Below, piece by piece: positions 46,111 through 58,600 of a stretch of DNA of 64,000 nt. Origin of the DNA: Armigeres subalbatus (taxonomy: Eukaryota; Arthropoda; Insecta; Diptera; Culicidae). The translations under genes and the position numbers were made by a program. The stretch's first letter is position 1. Each line of letters starts with the position of its first letter. The notes beneath the pieces were generated by a model that was given only the letters and a program-made list of their open reading frames with translations, was not told where the DNA came from and made no database searches. The DNA lies in the NCBI RefSeq assembly GCF_024139115.2, contig NC_085141.1, forward strand, positions 390,152,632-390,216,631, in the 5' to 3' direction.

Positions 46111-46295
46111 TGCACTGTGCTTTTGAAAACGCGGCGATTGCGAACAGCACTCACTTTTGTATCAGATTGGAAATCTGAGATTGGCTTTTTTTTATTTGAC
46201 ACAAAAATCACGGATGAAAGAAAGGGATTTTTTTATCACCGTTCGTCACTCATATTGATCACTTCTATTCTTCGACGATCTTCTTTTTTCGTTAT
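46111..46295 (-). other. 5' UTR part of the first coding exon, with strong splice acceptor
   Basis: Reading the minus strand toward the ATG, a branch-point-like CTAAC lies about 20 bases before the end of the pyrimidine tract TTTTTTCTTTTCTTTACAG. The AG is at 46297-46296, so the exon would begin at 46295. This is a better acceptor than most in the window and implies at least one upstream noncoding exon. I cannot place that exon: several GTAAG-like donors exist between 46.4 and 64 kb and none stands out. Confidence 0.6.
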
Positions 46296-47692
46296 CTGTA
46301 AAGAAAAGAAAAAATCAGTTAGATTTTCTGGTATGGTTTATTTTGAAAGCTGATTTCTTTTTGATAAATTGATGTGAGCTGTCTTGGCCATTTCAATCCT
46401 TTTCAATTCGATTCGCAAAATAAAAGCACAAACAATTTCTTTATAGCTCATTTAGCGAAAATATTTTTGTTGCCGCTATCTGTCCGCAATTGAATCCTAA
46501 ATGACATCCCCCAAGGGACATCGTCCAATGATGTATTTCCTGTTGTTTTCAATGCATTTATGGTCAGTCGCATTTTATTTAACGGCACAGAAGATTTTTT
46601 GGTGGATCTGCTCAGATTGTGAATATTACACTCTGAGCTAAAAAAAAGTTGCAAAATAAATCCTACTTTACTAAAAACGCTATAAGGAACTTCTCTTTCC
46701 TTAGTACAGTCTCTACCTATATGGAAGGCTGTAAGACGTCGAAACACTCATAAAAATAATTCTATCAATAGTGAAGATTCACTACACTGCCATCAAATCA
46801 ACGAACACTCCAGAAAGGTTTTTTTTCCTCCTAAATCTTCTCTCCCAGAGAACAACCTTTTCTTCCATCTCAACCATACTTGAGGACTTTTCCAATCCAT
46901 CGACTTTTACCGGGAAAGTCTCCAACTTCAACTTCCAGCCTAACAATATCGAACATTCAATCACCTTTCGGCTCAAGTGCGAGCCTTATCTGGGTTCACC
47001 CAATTGGAGTGCACTCCTTTCCGTCCAGCAGCCGACAGGATCCCATCCACGACAAAGACGAAGCCGTCGACGAGGGAAACATCCGAAGAAAAAAGGATTT
47101 CCCAAAGAGGCACACACGCACATTTCGTTTCATTACCATTTACCAGTGGTGCGAATCGTTCGAGATCTCTACTTGAGTGGTTTTCCTCCCGGTTTGTTCC
47201 GTGTCAGCATCTGGTTCCAACCGATAGCGGTGGCCGTTTGTCGGAGCCCCCGAAAACAATCGCAAGTTGGCGCCACAGGTATTTGTTTCCCGTTCCGAGA
47301 CAGGCGCTGGCTGGAAGTTCGAACCCTTGTCGTGCCGTTTTATTGGTTCTTTTGGGCGAGCCCGCTGCTGGTGGATCAATACTTTATCCGATGGAGTTGA
47401 ACAGCCAACAGCCTGATGGAGGAAATATTTTTCCGTTAATGAGGCGATGGGGGCGCGGCTGACTGCCAACGGAAATCTATGTTCGAGCACATATTTACGC
47501 ATTCCGGAATCTGCGGGCGAGATCTTCCCACTTGTGTAACCCGCACCTTTGTCAGCTGGATATCGGTAATAATGGATTCCGTATTGAATTACTGCGTGCT
47601 TCATACCGAATAAGCCGAGATATGGCATATTAGGAGGATTAGCATTGCAAATTCCTGCCCAGAACGAAGGGAAAAATCTCTCCGCACGTACG
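46296..47692. other. Upstream region, unannotated
   Basis: Holds the branch point and pyrimidine tract of the 5' UTR intron at its start. Open frames up to 209 residues (46771-47400) overlap each other on several frames and have no recognisable domain. Confidence 0.4.
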
Positions 47693-47700
47693 CTGCACAT

Positions 47701-48406
47701 TAGACTGGCCCAGGAAACAAAAAGTTGTCTAATTCCACGGGGCACCCCCCCGGATTGTGTCTTTGGGTGAGAAAATCAATCTCTGAAAATTTCAGCTCAT
47801 TCGCTTGTTGCATAAGCTGGCGCATTTGATTTGAAGTTTGTATGGGGATTTCAGCCAAAATGTATAGAAAAATACACCTCCGTCACTTATTCGATCTGGA
47901 AATTGCTTCTGATTGCTCGATTGACCTCAGAATTGCAAAAACGGCAGTTGGTATGCTACAGAACAATTTCACAGAACATTGTATGATGATTAAATGAACT
48001 TTTATATAGGTTTCGGCTGATGCGATTCGATCAAAAAATCCAAAAATAGACAAATCAGCTCCTAATAAATCAGCCGAAAACTATATAAAAGTTCTTTTAA
48101 TCATCATGCAATGTTCTGTGAAATTGTTCTGTAGCATACCAACTGTCGTTTTTGCAATTCTGAGGTCAATCGACCAATCAGAACCAATTTCCAGATCGAA
48201 TGAGTGACGGAGGTGTATTTTCCTATACATTTTGGCTGAAATCCCCATACAAACTTCAAATCAAATGCGCCGCGCCAACTTATGCAACAAGCGAATGAGC
48301 AGAAATTTTCAGAGATTGATTTTCTCACCCAAAGACACAATTCTGGGGGGTGCCCCGTGGAATTCGACAACATTTTTTTCTCCCCATAGTAATCTGGGCC
48401 AGTCTA
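47701..48406. mobile_element. Foldback/MITE element with ~320-bp inverted arms and 8-bp target duplication
   Basis: The ends are a perfect inverted repeat TAGACTGGCCCAG. The left arm (47701-48021) and right arm (48069-48406) are near-complete inverted copies around a 47-base loop, with small gaps near the outer ends. CTGCACAT occurs on both sides (47693-47700 and 48407-48414), an 8-base target duplication consistent with a hAT-type mobiliser. No coding sequence. A transcript through it would fold into a long hairpin. Confidence 0.88.
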
Positions 48407-48414
48407 CTGCACAT

Positions 48415-49015
48415 TCCCAAGGAAGTGTGTAATTTCTCGCGCGAATTTCGTTCGCCATGTGATACCTTCCGGAGCTGCTAAGTTGGATGCCGTGTACCAA
48501 TCAGAGACACACGCACACACCGTGCCCCAAAGTCGATAATGGAAATCTAATACTCCGCCGGTTACGGGAGGCTCAGAATCCGAACAATCCGAAGGATCGA
48601 TCCCGGAGGAACGGGACGAACGTCGTCATTCGAAGCAAGAAGCAATTACCGAGGCGCAGAATTTATGACTGGAATTCCACTAATCTATTTCCCATCGGAG
48701 GGTTTGCAAAGATGCGATGCCGTGACGCACAGTAGGATGGTTTCCTGTAAAATAGCTTGGATTAGCTGTCGCACATTTTGCTGAGTGGTATTTTCATGGC
48801 GAAAATCTTGTATGAGTGAATGGGTTTTCTGTCACAGATTGCATAGCGAAGAGCGATAAATAAAATCGCTCAAAAACGTCACATAAGATCGTATAAAACA
48901 TGATATGTAAACGTATTTTTGCTCTAGACGTGCGGTCAAATTCATCACAACAAGTAAACATCTGACTTTTGTCTATTTATGATACACAATCCCAAAGGAT
49001 TCACATTTATTTACG
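48415..49015. other. Unannotated upstream sequence
   Basis: No repeats or genes seen. Confidence 0.4.
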
Positions 49016-49019
49016 GAGA

Positions 49020-49530
49020 AAAGTCGTTTGACCGAAGTCATCCGGCCGAATGTGTCATTTGGCAGAACAAATCGATCAAGCCGAAAGCCATTTGACCGAG
49101 AATGTCATTTGGCCGAAATGAACATAGGGACGAAAACGTCGTTCGGCCGAACTGGTTATTTGGCCGAAAATGTTGTTTGACTTAAGTTGTCTTTTGGCGA
49201 AAATGGTCATTTGGACACAAAAGTCGCTTACCGAACAATTCATTTGGCTGAAAATTCCGTTTGGTCGAAATGATCGTTAGGCAGAGAGGGCCATTTGACC
49301 GAACAGATCACACGGCCGAAAAGGTCGTTTAGACAAAAATACTAAATGTGTAAAATATGAAGTGAAAAAAAATAATTAAAAAATGAGAAGTAAGAAATAA
49401 TAGATGAGAAAAAAAAGTACTGTGAAAAGTCATTTCTCTCTCTCTCATTTGGCCAAAAAAGTCGTGGCCGAAATGGTTGTTTGGCAGACAGGTCCATTTG
49501 CCTGAACGGATCAAACGGAAGAAAAGGTCG
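49020..49530. repeat. GGCCGAA island 6
   Basis: Units such as GTCGTTCGGCCGAACTGG, ATTTGGCCGAAAATG and GTTTGGTCGAAATG at 18-25 base spacing, broken near 49350-49440 by GTGAGAA-type sequence. Confidence 0.8.
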
Positions 49531-49569
49531 TTTGGACAAAAAAAAACAAATGTGAAAAAAAGAAAGTAA

Positions 49570-49955
49570 ATGATGATAACTGAGAAGTGAGAAGTAGCCT
49601 AGGGCTGAAAGTCTCATTAATAAAGATATAAAAACAAAAAGTAAGAAATAATAGATGAGAAAAAACGTACAGTGAAAATGAGCAGTGAGAAATTAGAAGT
49701 GAGAAATGAGGTGTGAAAGGTAAGGTGTATCACTCCTTACTCCTTTTGTCGCACTTCTCGCAGTAAAAAGTTTTTACATCTCATATCTCACTTTTAATTT
49801 TTTATTTTAAAACTTTTTTGTTCCCTTCTTTTCTCACTGAGAGAGGTGGGAAATGGGAAGTAAGAAGTGAGAGGTCTGACGCCTCACATTTTACTATTTA
49901 CTTCTCACTAGTTTTTTCTTACTTCTCACTTTTTATCTACCACTTCTCACAGTTA
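49570..49955. repeat. GTGAGAA / TTCTCACT island
   Basis: Alternating GAGAAGTGAGAAG and CACTTCTCAC units. The hAT-like element starting at 49962 is inserted at its edge, and the island resumes at about 51720. Confidence 0.75.
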
Positions 49956-49961
49956 GAAGCG

Positions 49962-51582
49962 CAGGGCTGGTAGCGATGAATGTCGTTCATAATAGTGACT
50001 TTAGTGACCAACGATGACGAAAAAGTGACCAAATAGTGACTTTTGTATGAAGTTTCGAACCGGGCATAGAGATTGCAAAATAGTGTTTTATTTTTAAAAT
50101 CCTTATCTAGAATGCTATCAGAAATCAAGAGAAGGCAAAAACAACAAAAGTATGCTGCTGGTCACGCCCATTTTCATCGTAAGGAGGGAGAGGATAGAAG
50201 CAAAAGGCTAGTGACTGCGACACTCTCATAAGTACCACGGAGTCGGATATTAAGGATGGTATTCGTTGGATCAACCAGAAGCTAGCAATTTGACAATGGT
50301 ACCTCATATTAAGTAACACACTACGAGAAGGTATCTACCCGGCATCAAAACAACGGGTAGTGAGTAAGGGAGACTTTAAGTCCAAGGCTGGCTTGTCTCG
50401 ACAAAGTAACAAGTTGTGTCACACAATTATGTTGAAATTAACAACATTTGTTGTTTAATATGAGCTCGAAGTTTTCTGTATAACAGCCAAAGTATGATAT
50501 GAAAAATGATCTAATTGATTCCTAGACGGTGAATTATTTGAACTCACAAAGTTTCTAAATCCTTGGTAGAACCACTTATTTGAAAAACAAGTAAGTGAGA
50601 AAGGATTTTAGCTGTTATAAAACTATGGTTTAGTAACAAATTTCAAAAAAGTTTTTGAGATTTTGAACTCGACGTGGCATTCTGAGGAAAATTTTGAAAA
50701 TCCAATAAAACTATGGTCTCTTCTTATTAGAAATCCAGAAATTCTAATAAAATATAATTTCTAATTTCTTAAAGTCTGTTAACCCTCTACAACCCAAATT
50801 TTTGTTTTCGCTCAAAATCATTGAACCCGGTTTGGGCATTAACATTTTTTAATTCGCGATTTTATCAATTTTACACTTTGGTTTTTTTAGGTTTTTGTTT
50901 TTCAAGTTTTTTATCCAATCATTTAAACATGCATTGAAGTTTATAATATTGATCAACATCAAAAACTTTTCGAAATCTTAATAATTGAAAATTACAAAAA
51001 AAAATTATCAAAATACCCCGTCTAAAGGCGGTCTTGGGCATTAGAGGGTTAAAAATGGGTGGCTTACTAATCAAAAACCCTTTTAAATCTAATTAATTTT
51101 TTAAATTTTATCTTAGATTTAGAAAATCCGACCAATTCATTCACCTCCACACTAGTTTTTGGATATCTATTTTAATTGTTAAGAAACAGGATCTTTTTAT
51201 AAAAATATGAACATCCAACATCATTGTCGTATAACTGAAACTGAGGCTGTTCACTATCTTTGTCACCGGAGAGTATTAACGCTCACCAACAGACGTGGTC
51301 TCAATACTCTTTACTTTCGCATTTCAACAAATTCCAAGATTATAATAGAAATCAATAGGAAATAACCTCAAGATTGCGTATATTTCCCAAATGTAATATA
51401 TTGCTACCAGATTCACATTTGATATGTTTGATTGTACATGTGATTTTTATTTTAAACTTTTTAACAACAGTCAATACAAAAATAGTGACTTTAGTGACCA
51501 TTTTACGAAAAAATAGTGACTTTTTAGTGACTAGACTCAAAATAGTGACCAAGTCACTGAAAGTGACTCGCTACCAGGCCTG
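49962..51582. mobile_element. hAT-like non-autonomous element with 15-bp inverted termini
   Basis: The left end is CAGGGCTGGTAGCGA and the right end, reverse-complemented, CAGGCCTGGTAGCGA (one mismatch in 15). GAAGCG immediately precedes and follows the element, possibly six preserved bases of an 8-base duplication. The identical 20-mer AATAGTGACTTTAGTGACCA lies near both ends (49991-50010 and 51481-51500) in direct orientation, with further GTGAC motifs clustered at the right end, as in transposase-binding subterminal regions. No transposase is encoded. A smaller TTAA-type element is nested at 50783-51048. Confidence 0.75.
50783..51048. mobile_element. TTAA-type MITE (piggyBac-like) nested in the hAT-like element
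   Basis: Ends CCCTCTACAACCCAA and, on the other strand, CCCTCTAATGCCCAA are imperfect inverted repeats, each adjoining TTAA (50779-50782 and 51049-51052). TTAA duplication is the signature of piggyBac-type integration. 266 bases, no coding sequence. The nested position makes it younger than its host element. Confidence 0.75.
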
Positions 51583-51719
51583 GAAGCGGGAAACAAGATT
51601 TTTCAGTCCTCGCCCAGACAACCTAAAGTTCAGTTTTTATATAAATTTGTTCACTCCTGAAAAAATTATTTAAAATCCGAGCTTAATATCCCATCTTATC
51701 CGTACTTCTAGTTGCCTGT

Positions 51720-52375
51720 GCGTTGCTCACTTATCATTAATTTTTCTCTTCGAATTTTCAACTTCTACCTTCTCATTTTTTACAGTTGGAAGTGAGAAAC
51801 AAGGAGTGGATAGTGAGACGCCTTACTTCTCACATCTCATTTCTCTTTTTTCACTTCTTATTTTCTCCCTTTACTTCGAAAAGTGAGAAGTGAGATATGC
51901 GGAGTGGGAAATTAGAAGTGAGAAATGAGGAATGAGATATAAGAAGATGTAACATGTAAAAGGCGCCTCATATCTCACTCGTGACATATCATGCATGTTA
52001 CTTCTCTATTTTCACTTCTCATTTCTCACTGTGAAAAGTGAGAAATAAAAAGTGAGATGTCAAACATATTATTTTTCCATTCTCGCTTGTTTCCACTTAC
52101 TTTCTACTTCTCATCAACCACTTCTCGTAGAGAGGAATGAGATTATTTATTTCTTGTTTCTCACTTCTTATTATTTCTCATTTCTATCTTCGAGTTTCTC
52201 ACTTTACACAGTGATGTGAAGTGCTGATTGAGAAGTGAAAAATTAGATTTGAGAAATGAGGTGTCTCAGTTTTCGCTTCTCAATTGGATTGTGAATTGAA
52301 AAGCAAAAACTGAGACACCACATTCCTCACATCTCATTTCTCACTTCTCAATCACCACTTCACAATTCACTTTTG
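51720..52375. repeat. GTGAGAA / TTCTCACT island
   Basis: Units AAAAGTGAGAAGTGAGAT alternate with CATCTCATTTCTCACTTCTC. Local inverted pairs, such as around 52290, form good hairpins. Confidence 0.75.
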
Positions 52376-52399
52376 TTAGGCTTATTCTCATTTTCCCTT

Positions 52400-52670
52400 A
52401 CATGACCCGTTCAGCAGACGGCATTTTCGACCGTGGGATCAGTTCGGCTAAATAACATTTTCCGTCATATGATTTGTTTGAATAAACGACATTTTCAGAC
52501 GCACGGCATTTTAAGCCAAATGACATTTTCAACCAAAGGGCCTATTTTCCCAAACGATCATTTAGGTCAAACGATTAATTCAACTGATTTACATTTTCGG
52601 CTAAGCCGTTTTCAGCCTGATGCCGTTTTCGGCCATGTGGTTTCCGGCCAAACAATTTTCGGCTGAACGA
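52400..52670. repeat. GGCCGAA island 7
   Basis: Units such as CATTTTCGGCTAAG and GTTTTCGGCCATGTGG, in the same orientation as island 4 and more diverged. Confidence 0.7.
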
Positions 52671-52679
52671 CTCTTTCTT

Positions 52680-55600
52680 TCTCTTGATGCTTACAACTGT
52701 TTATAAAATAAAAATAAAAAATGGAAAAGTTATGAAGTTTGAGTTCATTTTAATATTTGGCATTTAATCATTGCTGCCTTTTAATAATTTTCTGTTTTGA
52801 ATTTTAAATACAAGACGATTGAAGCGATCGCACAAGTATTCTTATTTGTATGAAAGATCAGTTGTGTTAAAACTCACATTCCAATCTGATAGTTATTTAT
52901 TTTATGCGCAAAAATTAGTCCAGTTATGACCACGCTCAGAAAATGTCTTCCAAGTGTGCGACACGGCGAATGAAGATATTGATTCCTCCGCGGATTTTCC
53001 GGGAAATGATCCGCGCCCACAAACGCACACCCCATTCGGTAGGCTGAGGTGTACCCATTTCGTGGAAGAAAAACCGGAATTTGGCGCAAAACTTTTTAAT
53101 CCAAATCGCAATCTTCCCCAACTTTGTTGATAGGTCCCCATTAATTGCACATCCGGCGGGCAAAGGCTGAGCTGAGCTGGCGGCGGTCGATGGCAGCGGC
53201 TTTTTGCGCCTGCTTTCATATGAGCCAAACAGGACAAACTTTGCTCGTTTTGAATCACTTCCGTTCGTTCACTTTTTCGCAGGAAAAGAGGCCGATGGGG
53301 GTGCTGCACTGCTGCTGCTAAAGGTGTGTTCGTAAATTTGTTCCGAGACTAAATTTTATTTTGATATTGTGTCTTTTTGTACGCCATAACAACAACTCTG
53401 CGCCCGAAGCGCTCTCACTCGCCGTGGGTGGGCGGGGGATGGATTTTTAACAAATTACATTTCGGCACCCGCCCGTCGCACTCAGTCCCACAAGAGATTC
53501 GTCATCGCATCGTCGGGAACGGGAGATACCGAGCTGCTGCCATGTCGCTCCTTTCAAGCTGGAAAGAAGCGAAATCGGGACAGAAAGGATAACTTTGGAA
53601 GAAAATAAACTCTTCCTGTTATTCTTCGTCTTGTGTGGAATCATGTGTTCGTTGATGTCGTCTTAAAATTGAAAAGTTGTCAGAGAAAAAGTTTCATGAG
53701 CTTTCATTTGTGCTTACAATGCAGAGAACACGAACTGTGACTGTTTACTACCCTGCACATCAGGGGACGGGTGATGATTGTTATGGTGATGATGATGGCA
53801 CAGATTTTTAAAGTTCAAATGGGATGTGATTAAAGACGAAATCCCAAGTGCTGGAAGAACAAAGAATTCTACAACTTTTAGAGTTTTTTCTGAGTCTCAT
53901 TAGAAGGTTCTTCCAGCTGGAAAGCATTTTCAAAAAGGCTTTTTTCACAGTTGAACATTAATTACGACAAGAATAGAATACTCAGTTAATATATGACAGA
54001 CTGACGAAATGGACCGTTTGTAGAGCTGTTTGACGAACCGAGTAGATGGATTTATAAAAGTTGGTCAATATAAGCCATCTTCCAATTTGTCTAGCTTGGT
54101 CTCGAAACTATAATTAATCAGTAAAAAAATAGTAAACTTATTTAAAATCTCCCAAATTCAAAAGGCTGTGCTTTGATCTTTTATGTCCAGATTTCATCAT
54201 GTCATTGCTGCTATCAATAAAATGCTGTGAGCTTCATTCAAAATTAGTCACTCCATCTCCACCAATTTCAAAATCGTCATTAAACGATTCACTATCAGTT
54301 CCAGACCATCGACATCGGAATGCATCCCACTACCAGTCCGGACACAGGTCTTGAATGAACCGCCGACCACTTATTCATTGATAACCGGCCGGGTTGGTGT
54401 CGCCATCCCGAAGAAATCCCGTATTCCTCATCTCAATTATCTCATTCACACCGTCGTCGCATTCCCTGCGATGGGTCATCGTCGCAGCTGATGACTCAGC
54501 CAACCCACCTTCACCATATTCGTTGCTCGCTTGATCCCTTTAAACTTGATGACGACAGCAACGACGGCGACGAGGTTTCGATAATTATTAGACCAAAGCG
54601 TCGTAAATACTTTTATAGCGCTTCTTTTCCCGTTCCAATCCGAGGGCGAGGACAGACTTTGGAGAAGTAGAAAAAAAATCCAACTGACCTAGACGACCGA
54701 CGACGACGATCGTCCGCCCGTCCGGCGCGAAGGCTTTTAACGAGATCGTGAATTATTTAATCGCGCCCTAATAGGATAATTTTCAACCTCCAGACTCGTG
54801 GCGGTGCGACGGTGGACGCGGGCAGAACGAAAGTTTTTACTAAGTTTTTGAAAAATGGTTTCACGCCACTTGCCCGTGTCTAGTGCTGCAATCGGGGGAA
54901 GAAGATCTTCGAAACTAATTTAACGATCCGAGATAATTGCTCTCACAATTAAAAATAAGAATGGAAAAAGTGTACATTCTGTGCACCTCAAACGTGAGGA
55001 ATTGGTGCCGTTGGAAGAGAATATTGACCGTTGTTAAAGTTGGGACCAACTCAAACCGAAGTTGAATTTTCGTGCACTTAATTACCCGGTCAGAACGCAC
55101 CTCTCTAAACGCAACAAAGTGGAGGTATCGTTCAAGTTTTAAATATCAGAATTTGTGTTACACCCTCCAGTTCGGACCCAACTAATGGAGAAACGAACGC
55201 TCCGAGCGTGAGTGACTGGTTCGTAATTAAATTCTCAGGAAAAGAAAATCCCTAACAAAAAAAAAACAACATTTAATCAACGTTCGGTTTTGGTAAATAT
55301 TTTTCGGGAGAAATAGGTAGGAGTTCCTCATAACTTCATAAATTTCGACTCGTTCCCTGGGCCCGGCCAAGCCTACGACGTGCCAACCAGCAACGTGAAT
55401 ATGAGGACGGTTCTGACTCGGGCCGATAAATCATCGGCCGGTAGTACCCATTTCTGAAAGGCACGGCAATCCTTACTCCGCCCAACGAATTTCGGTGGAA
55501 ACCCAAATGAAGTCAGTCAGTCAGTCAACCCAGCCAGCAGCCCGGTTCTACTTGATGTCTCCTGGAACATACGTAGGCTGAGCTGATGAAAGAGAAAAGC

Positions 55601-58600
55601 CTGGATATGTGCGGATGCATCGTTTGTTTGTGAACAGATTGCCCAGAATGGGACCGTAGAAAGGAGCATTCGATTCATTAATATAAATATTTTGGGTTTG
55701 GAATGAGAGAATTTATGACCGGAGATTTCTGTACTGTGTCTGGGAACTGTCTGGGCAAGACTGAACTGCATTCTACCGGGTTGATTGGGTTTGGAATGTT
55801 CTTGGACACAAAAGTGAGTCACAAAACAACGGGTTTTGTCGTTCTAATCCCGTCATATTTGGGAACTTTATGTACCGCGTGATTCCGAAATTCATCCGCT
55901 TTATAGTCAGCGATTAAAATTCAAATATTTGGGTGCTTATGAAACTTGTCATATTTATTCAAGTATTTTTGTTGCTAGATTTAATTAGAATCATTTGAAT
56001 CAAAATTCGTGCCAGATGGACGGATTTATATTCAAAAAGAAGCGTATTTTTGTCAATATACGAAGAACGAGTTCAGATATTTATTGGATCAACTATTATA
56101 GGAATTTACGAATACTGAGTGAGTTTATCTGATCACAAGAAAAAAAATATTCTCAAAAAAAAAAAGGTTTCAAGAACATCCCAACTGCGATGCATTCATC
56201 TTCTGACACTTTGCTGCTGGATATTGTGTTGCTTGCGGTAACAATGTCTATCAATCCTGCAAATTCTCCTTCTCGGAATCGAATTCAATTTACTGAACTC
56301 ACCCAACCCGAAAGTTTTATTCTATACTTCGCCAAACACCCAGCAGAAAAACATAGAGAAAACAGCTCAAACACAGTTTGTTTGATTTATCATTCTTGCA
56401 CTTCTCCGCCCCCTTTCGAGTCAGTTCTTTTCTGCACATGGGAATTACTTTGCGTCTTTGCGAAAAGGAATCCCATGCCCACCTCCAACGGTTCCCCGTT
56501 GCCCACACAGTTGCCTTTTGTCCTAGCGGATGACAATATTTTGAGATGGAACTGTCAAGAAAACGACAACACAATGTGCCATGACATGACCATCATCATC
56601 GTCCTCCGCCGGCAGGATCAGGAAATGAGAAAAGGTGTGAAATTTCTGTTTGGGTTGGAACGAGCGAGGATCGTTAGAAGAAAACGTAAACCGGTGAAAT
56701 AATGGGCAGGAAACTCGAGGGACAACAGTAGGTAAACAGAAAATCATATTTTACATAAACAAACATTCGTTGCGTTTTTTTTTCTTCAGCTGGTTGAGAT
56801 GCGTCGAAGGAGAACTCAAACCCGAAGCTGGGAATGAATAGTTTCCCTGTTTTATAGCGAAGGCATCCTTCATTTCCAATGTCCAGCGAAAAGAACAATC
56901 TCTCGTGGGGCCATTCTACCTGGTGCTTTTGCTCACGAGCTGAAAAGGAAACAAACGACGACACGAAAGATGAACGCTCGCTCGCTCGCCGTTTCCGTCC
57001 TTTCCTTCTGTGTAAACAATAATAGAACCAGGCGCTGTCAAAACACACAAAAGAATTATGAATACAAAGGGCGAACGCATGGAATATTGATGTAAGAAAA
57101 TATTTTATTTCTGTTTTATTATCCAAGGCTCCGCTTTGGTCCGGCTGTCCGCATTTGGATTTTCGCTCGGTGAATTCGGAATCTGCCGGACCAGAAAGGT
57201 CCACGCGGACTACACGGCCGTGGCTCATTTATGGTCGCATATCTTCGTGGCAGCATCGGGCAGCGTGGAGAACAAAAGCCTCGCGTCGATTTAATCTTCG
57301 AGAAACGATCAATTTTCGGTGGAATCGGTTTGGTTCAACAAGAGACGAAAACAAGCCTGGATGGAACGGGCAATCGATTGTCGATTGTCGGGAATCGATT
57401 AGCGGTCACACTTGTTCCGCGTGCTTTCCAGTCGGTCTTCGGTTGTGGACATTCTGGATGCGGATTGTGTGCGAGTTGCGTTGCTGTGGACAAGGTGGAT
57501 TGGGTATCCGTTACATAATTTTACGGTGACGGATCTTGTACCCGACAATGTACGAAACCGGATTGACCAGAACGCAGGTACAAGGGCTATGTAGGTTGAC
57601 AGTTTGACACAACTTGACAGATTCGGGATCGAATCTAATTAAAATAACACCGTCTTTGGTATCCGACGTGAGAGGAGGTCCATTTGATGGAGAAATGATG
57701 GATGCTTTTGTTTGAGCAATGATCGGATACATCAGAATGACTTTGAATTGATCAGATGAGCATAAAAATTGAAGAAATTGGATGATGACAAGGGATTGAA
57801 ATGAGATACCGTCGAAATCCACACACCTTAGCACTTAAATATATACAAAAGTCACTAGGAAATACGAATCAAATGCAAATAAAACATTCGTCATTGGTAC
57901 ATATAAACGAAGGCATCTATTTGTTTAGTGTTCCACTTCTACGCATTAAAAACTATGAAAAATATTAATTCTGAATAAAATCCGCATCTACTAAATTGAA
58001 ATCCGTCTACCGTGGACGGATTACGAAACTAACGACCAAAATCCAAACGGCTTTTTTTACTGAATGTTTAAAACAGAGCTTACCGATTGACTAGACTAGT
58101 AGATAGTTCGATAAGCGATGCCTTCGATGTACATTTCACTGATCTTAGTTTTTAATCGCGATTTGTAAATTAAATACAGTCACTTTTGTTAGAATTCTGG
58201 TCAACACGTGAACAAATTGCAACTTAAACTTCTCGTATGTTGGGTAGCGATTTGTTTATTTTTATTTTTGTTGTTTTAATTTCAAAGCCTACTTTTCGTT
58301 TCAATGGATAAGAAGATTACTACCAAGCATATGAGCAGGATAAGATAAATCATTTATAAATTGATTACCTTAACTCCATTCAATTGATTGATATCTCATG
58401 TGGGCGGATTTTGATCCCCCATGGTAGTTCTTGATAAATAACGAGAAAGGTAAAAAAATGAATTAATGAGCTGACTTCGTTTCCCAAATCTGTGCCATCC
58501 ATTCGTTGGGTATGACTCCACTTATTCAATGCTTCAACATTGAAGCAATTTTGTTCAAAATACGCATCCGAAATCCAATACTTTCCGAGGGCGCATAATG

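Noticed and set aside
46771..47462. Open frames of 161-209 residues upstream of the gene
   Set aside because: Several overlapping frames are equally open, none with recognisable motifs; a GC-balanced unique stretch is enough to explain them.
56674..57228. 184-residue minus-strand open frame, a possible extra gene or 5' exon
   Set aside because: No signal peptide, domain or family motif, and no clear donor leading to the acceptor at 46295.
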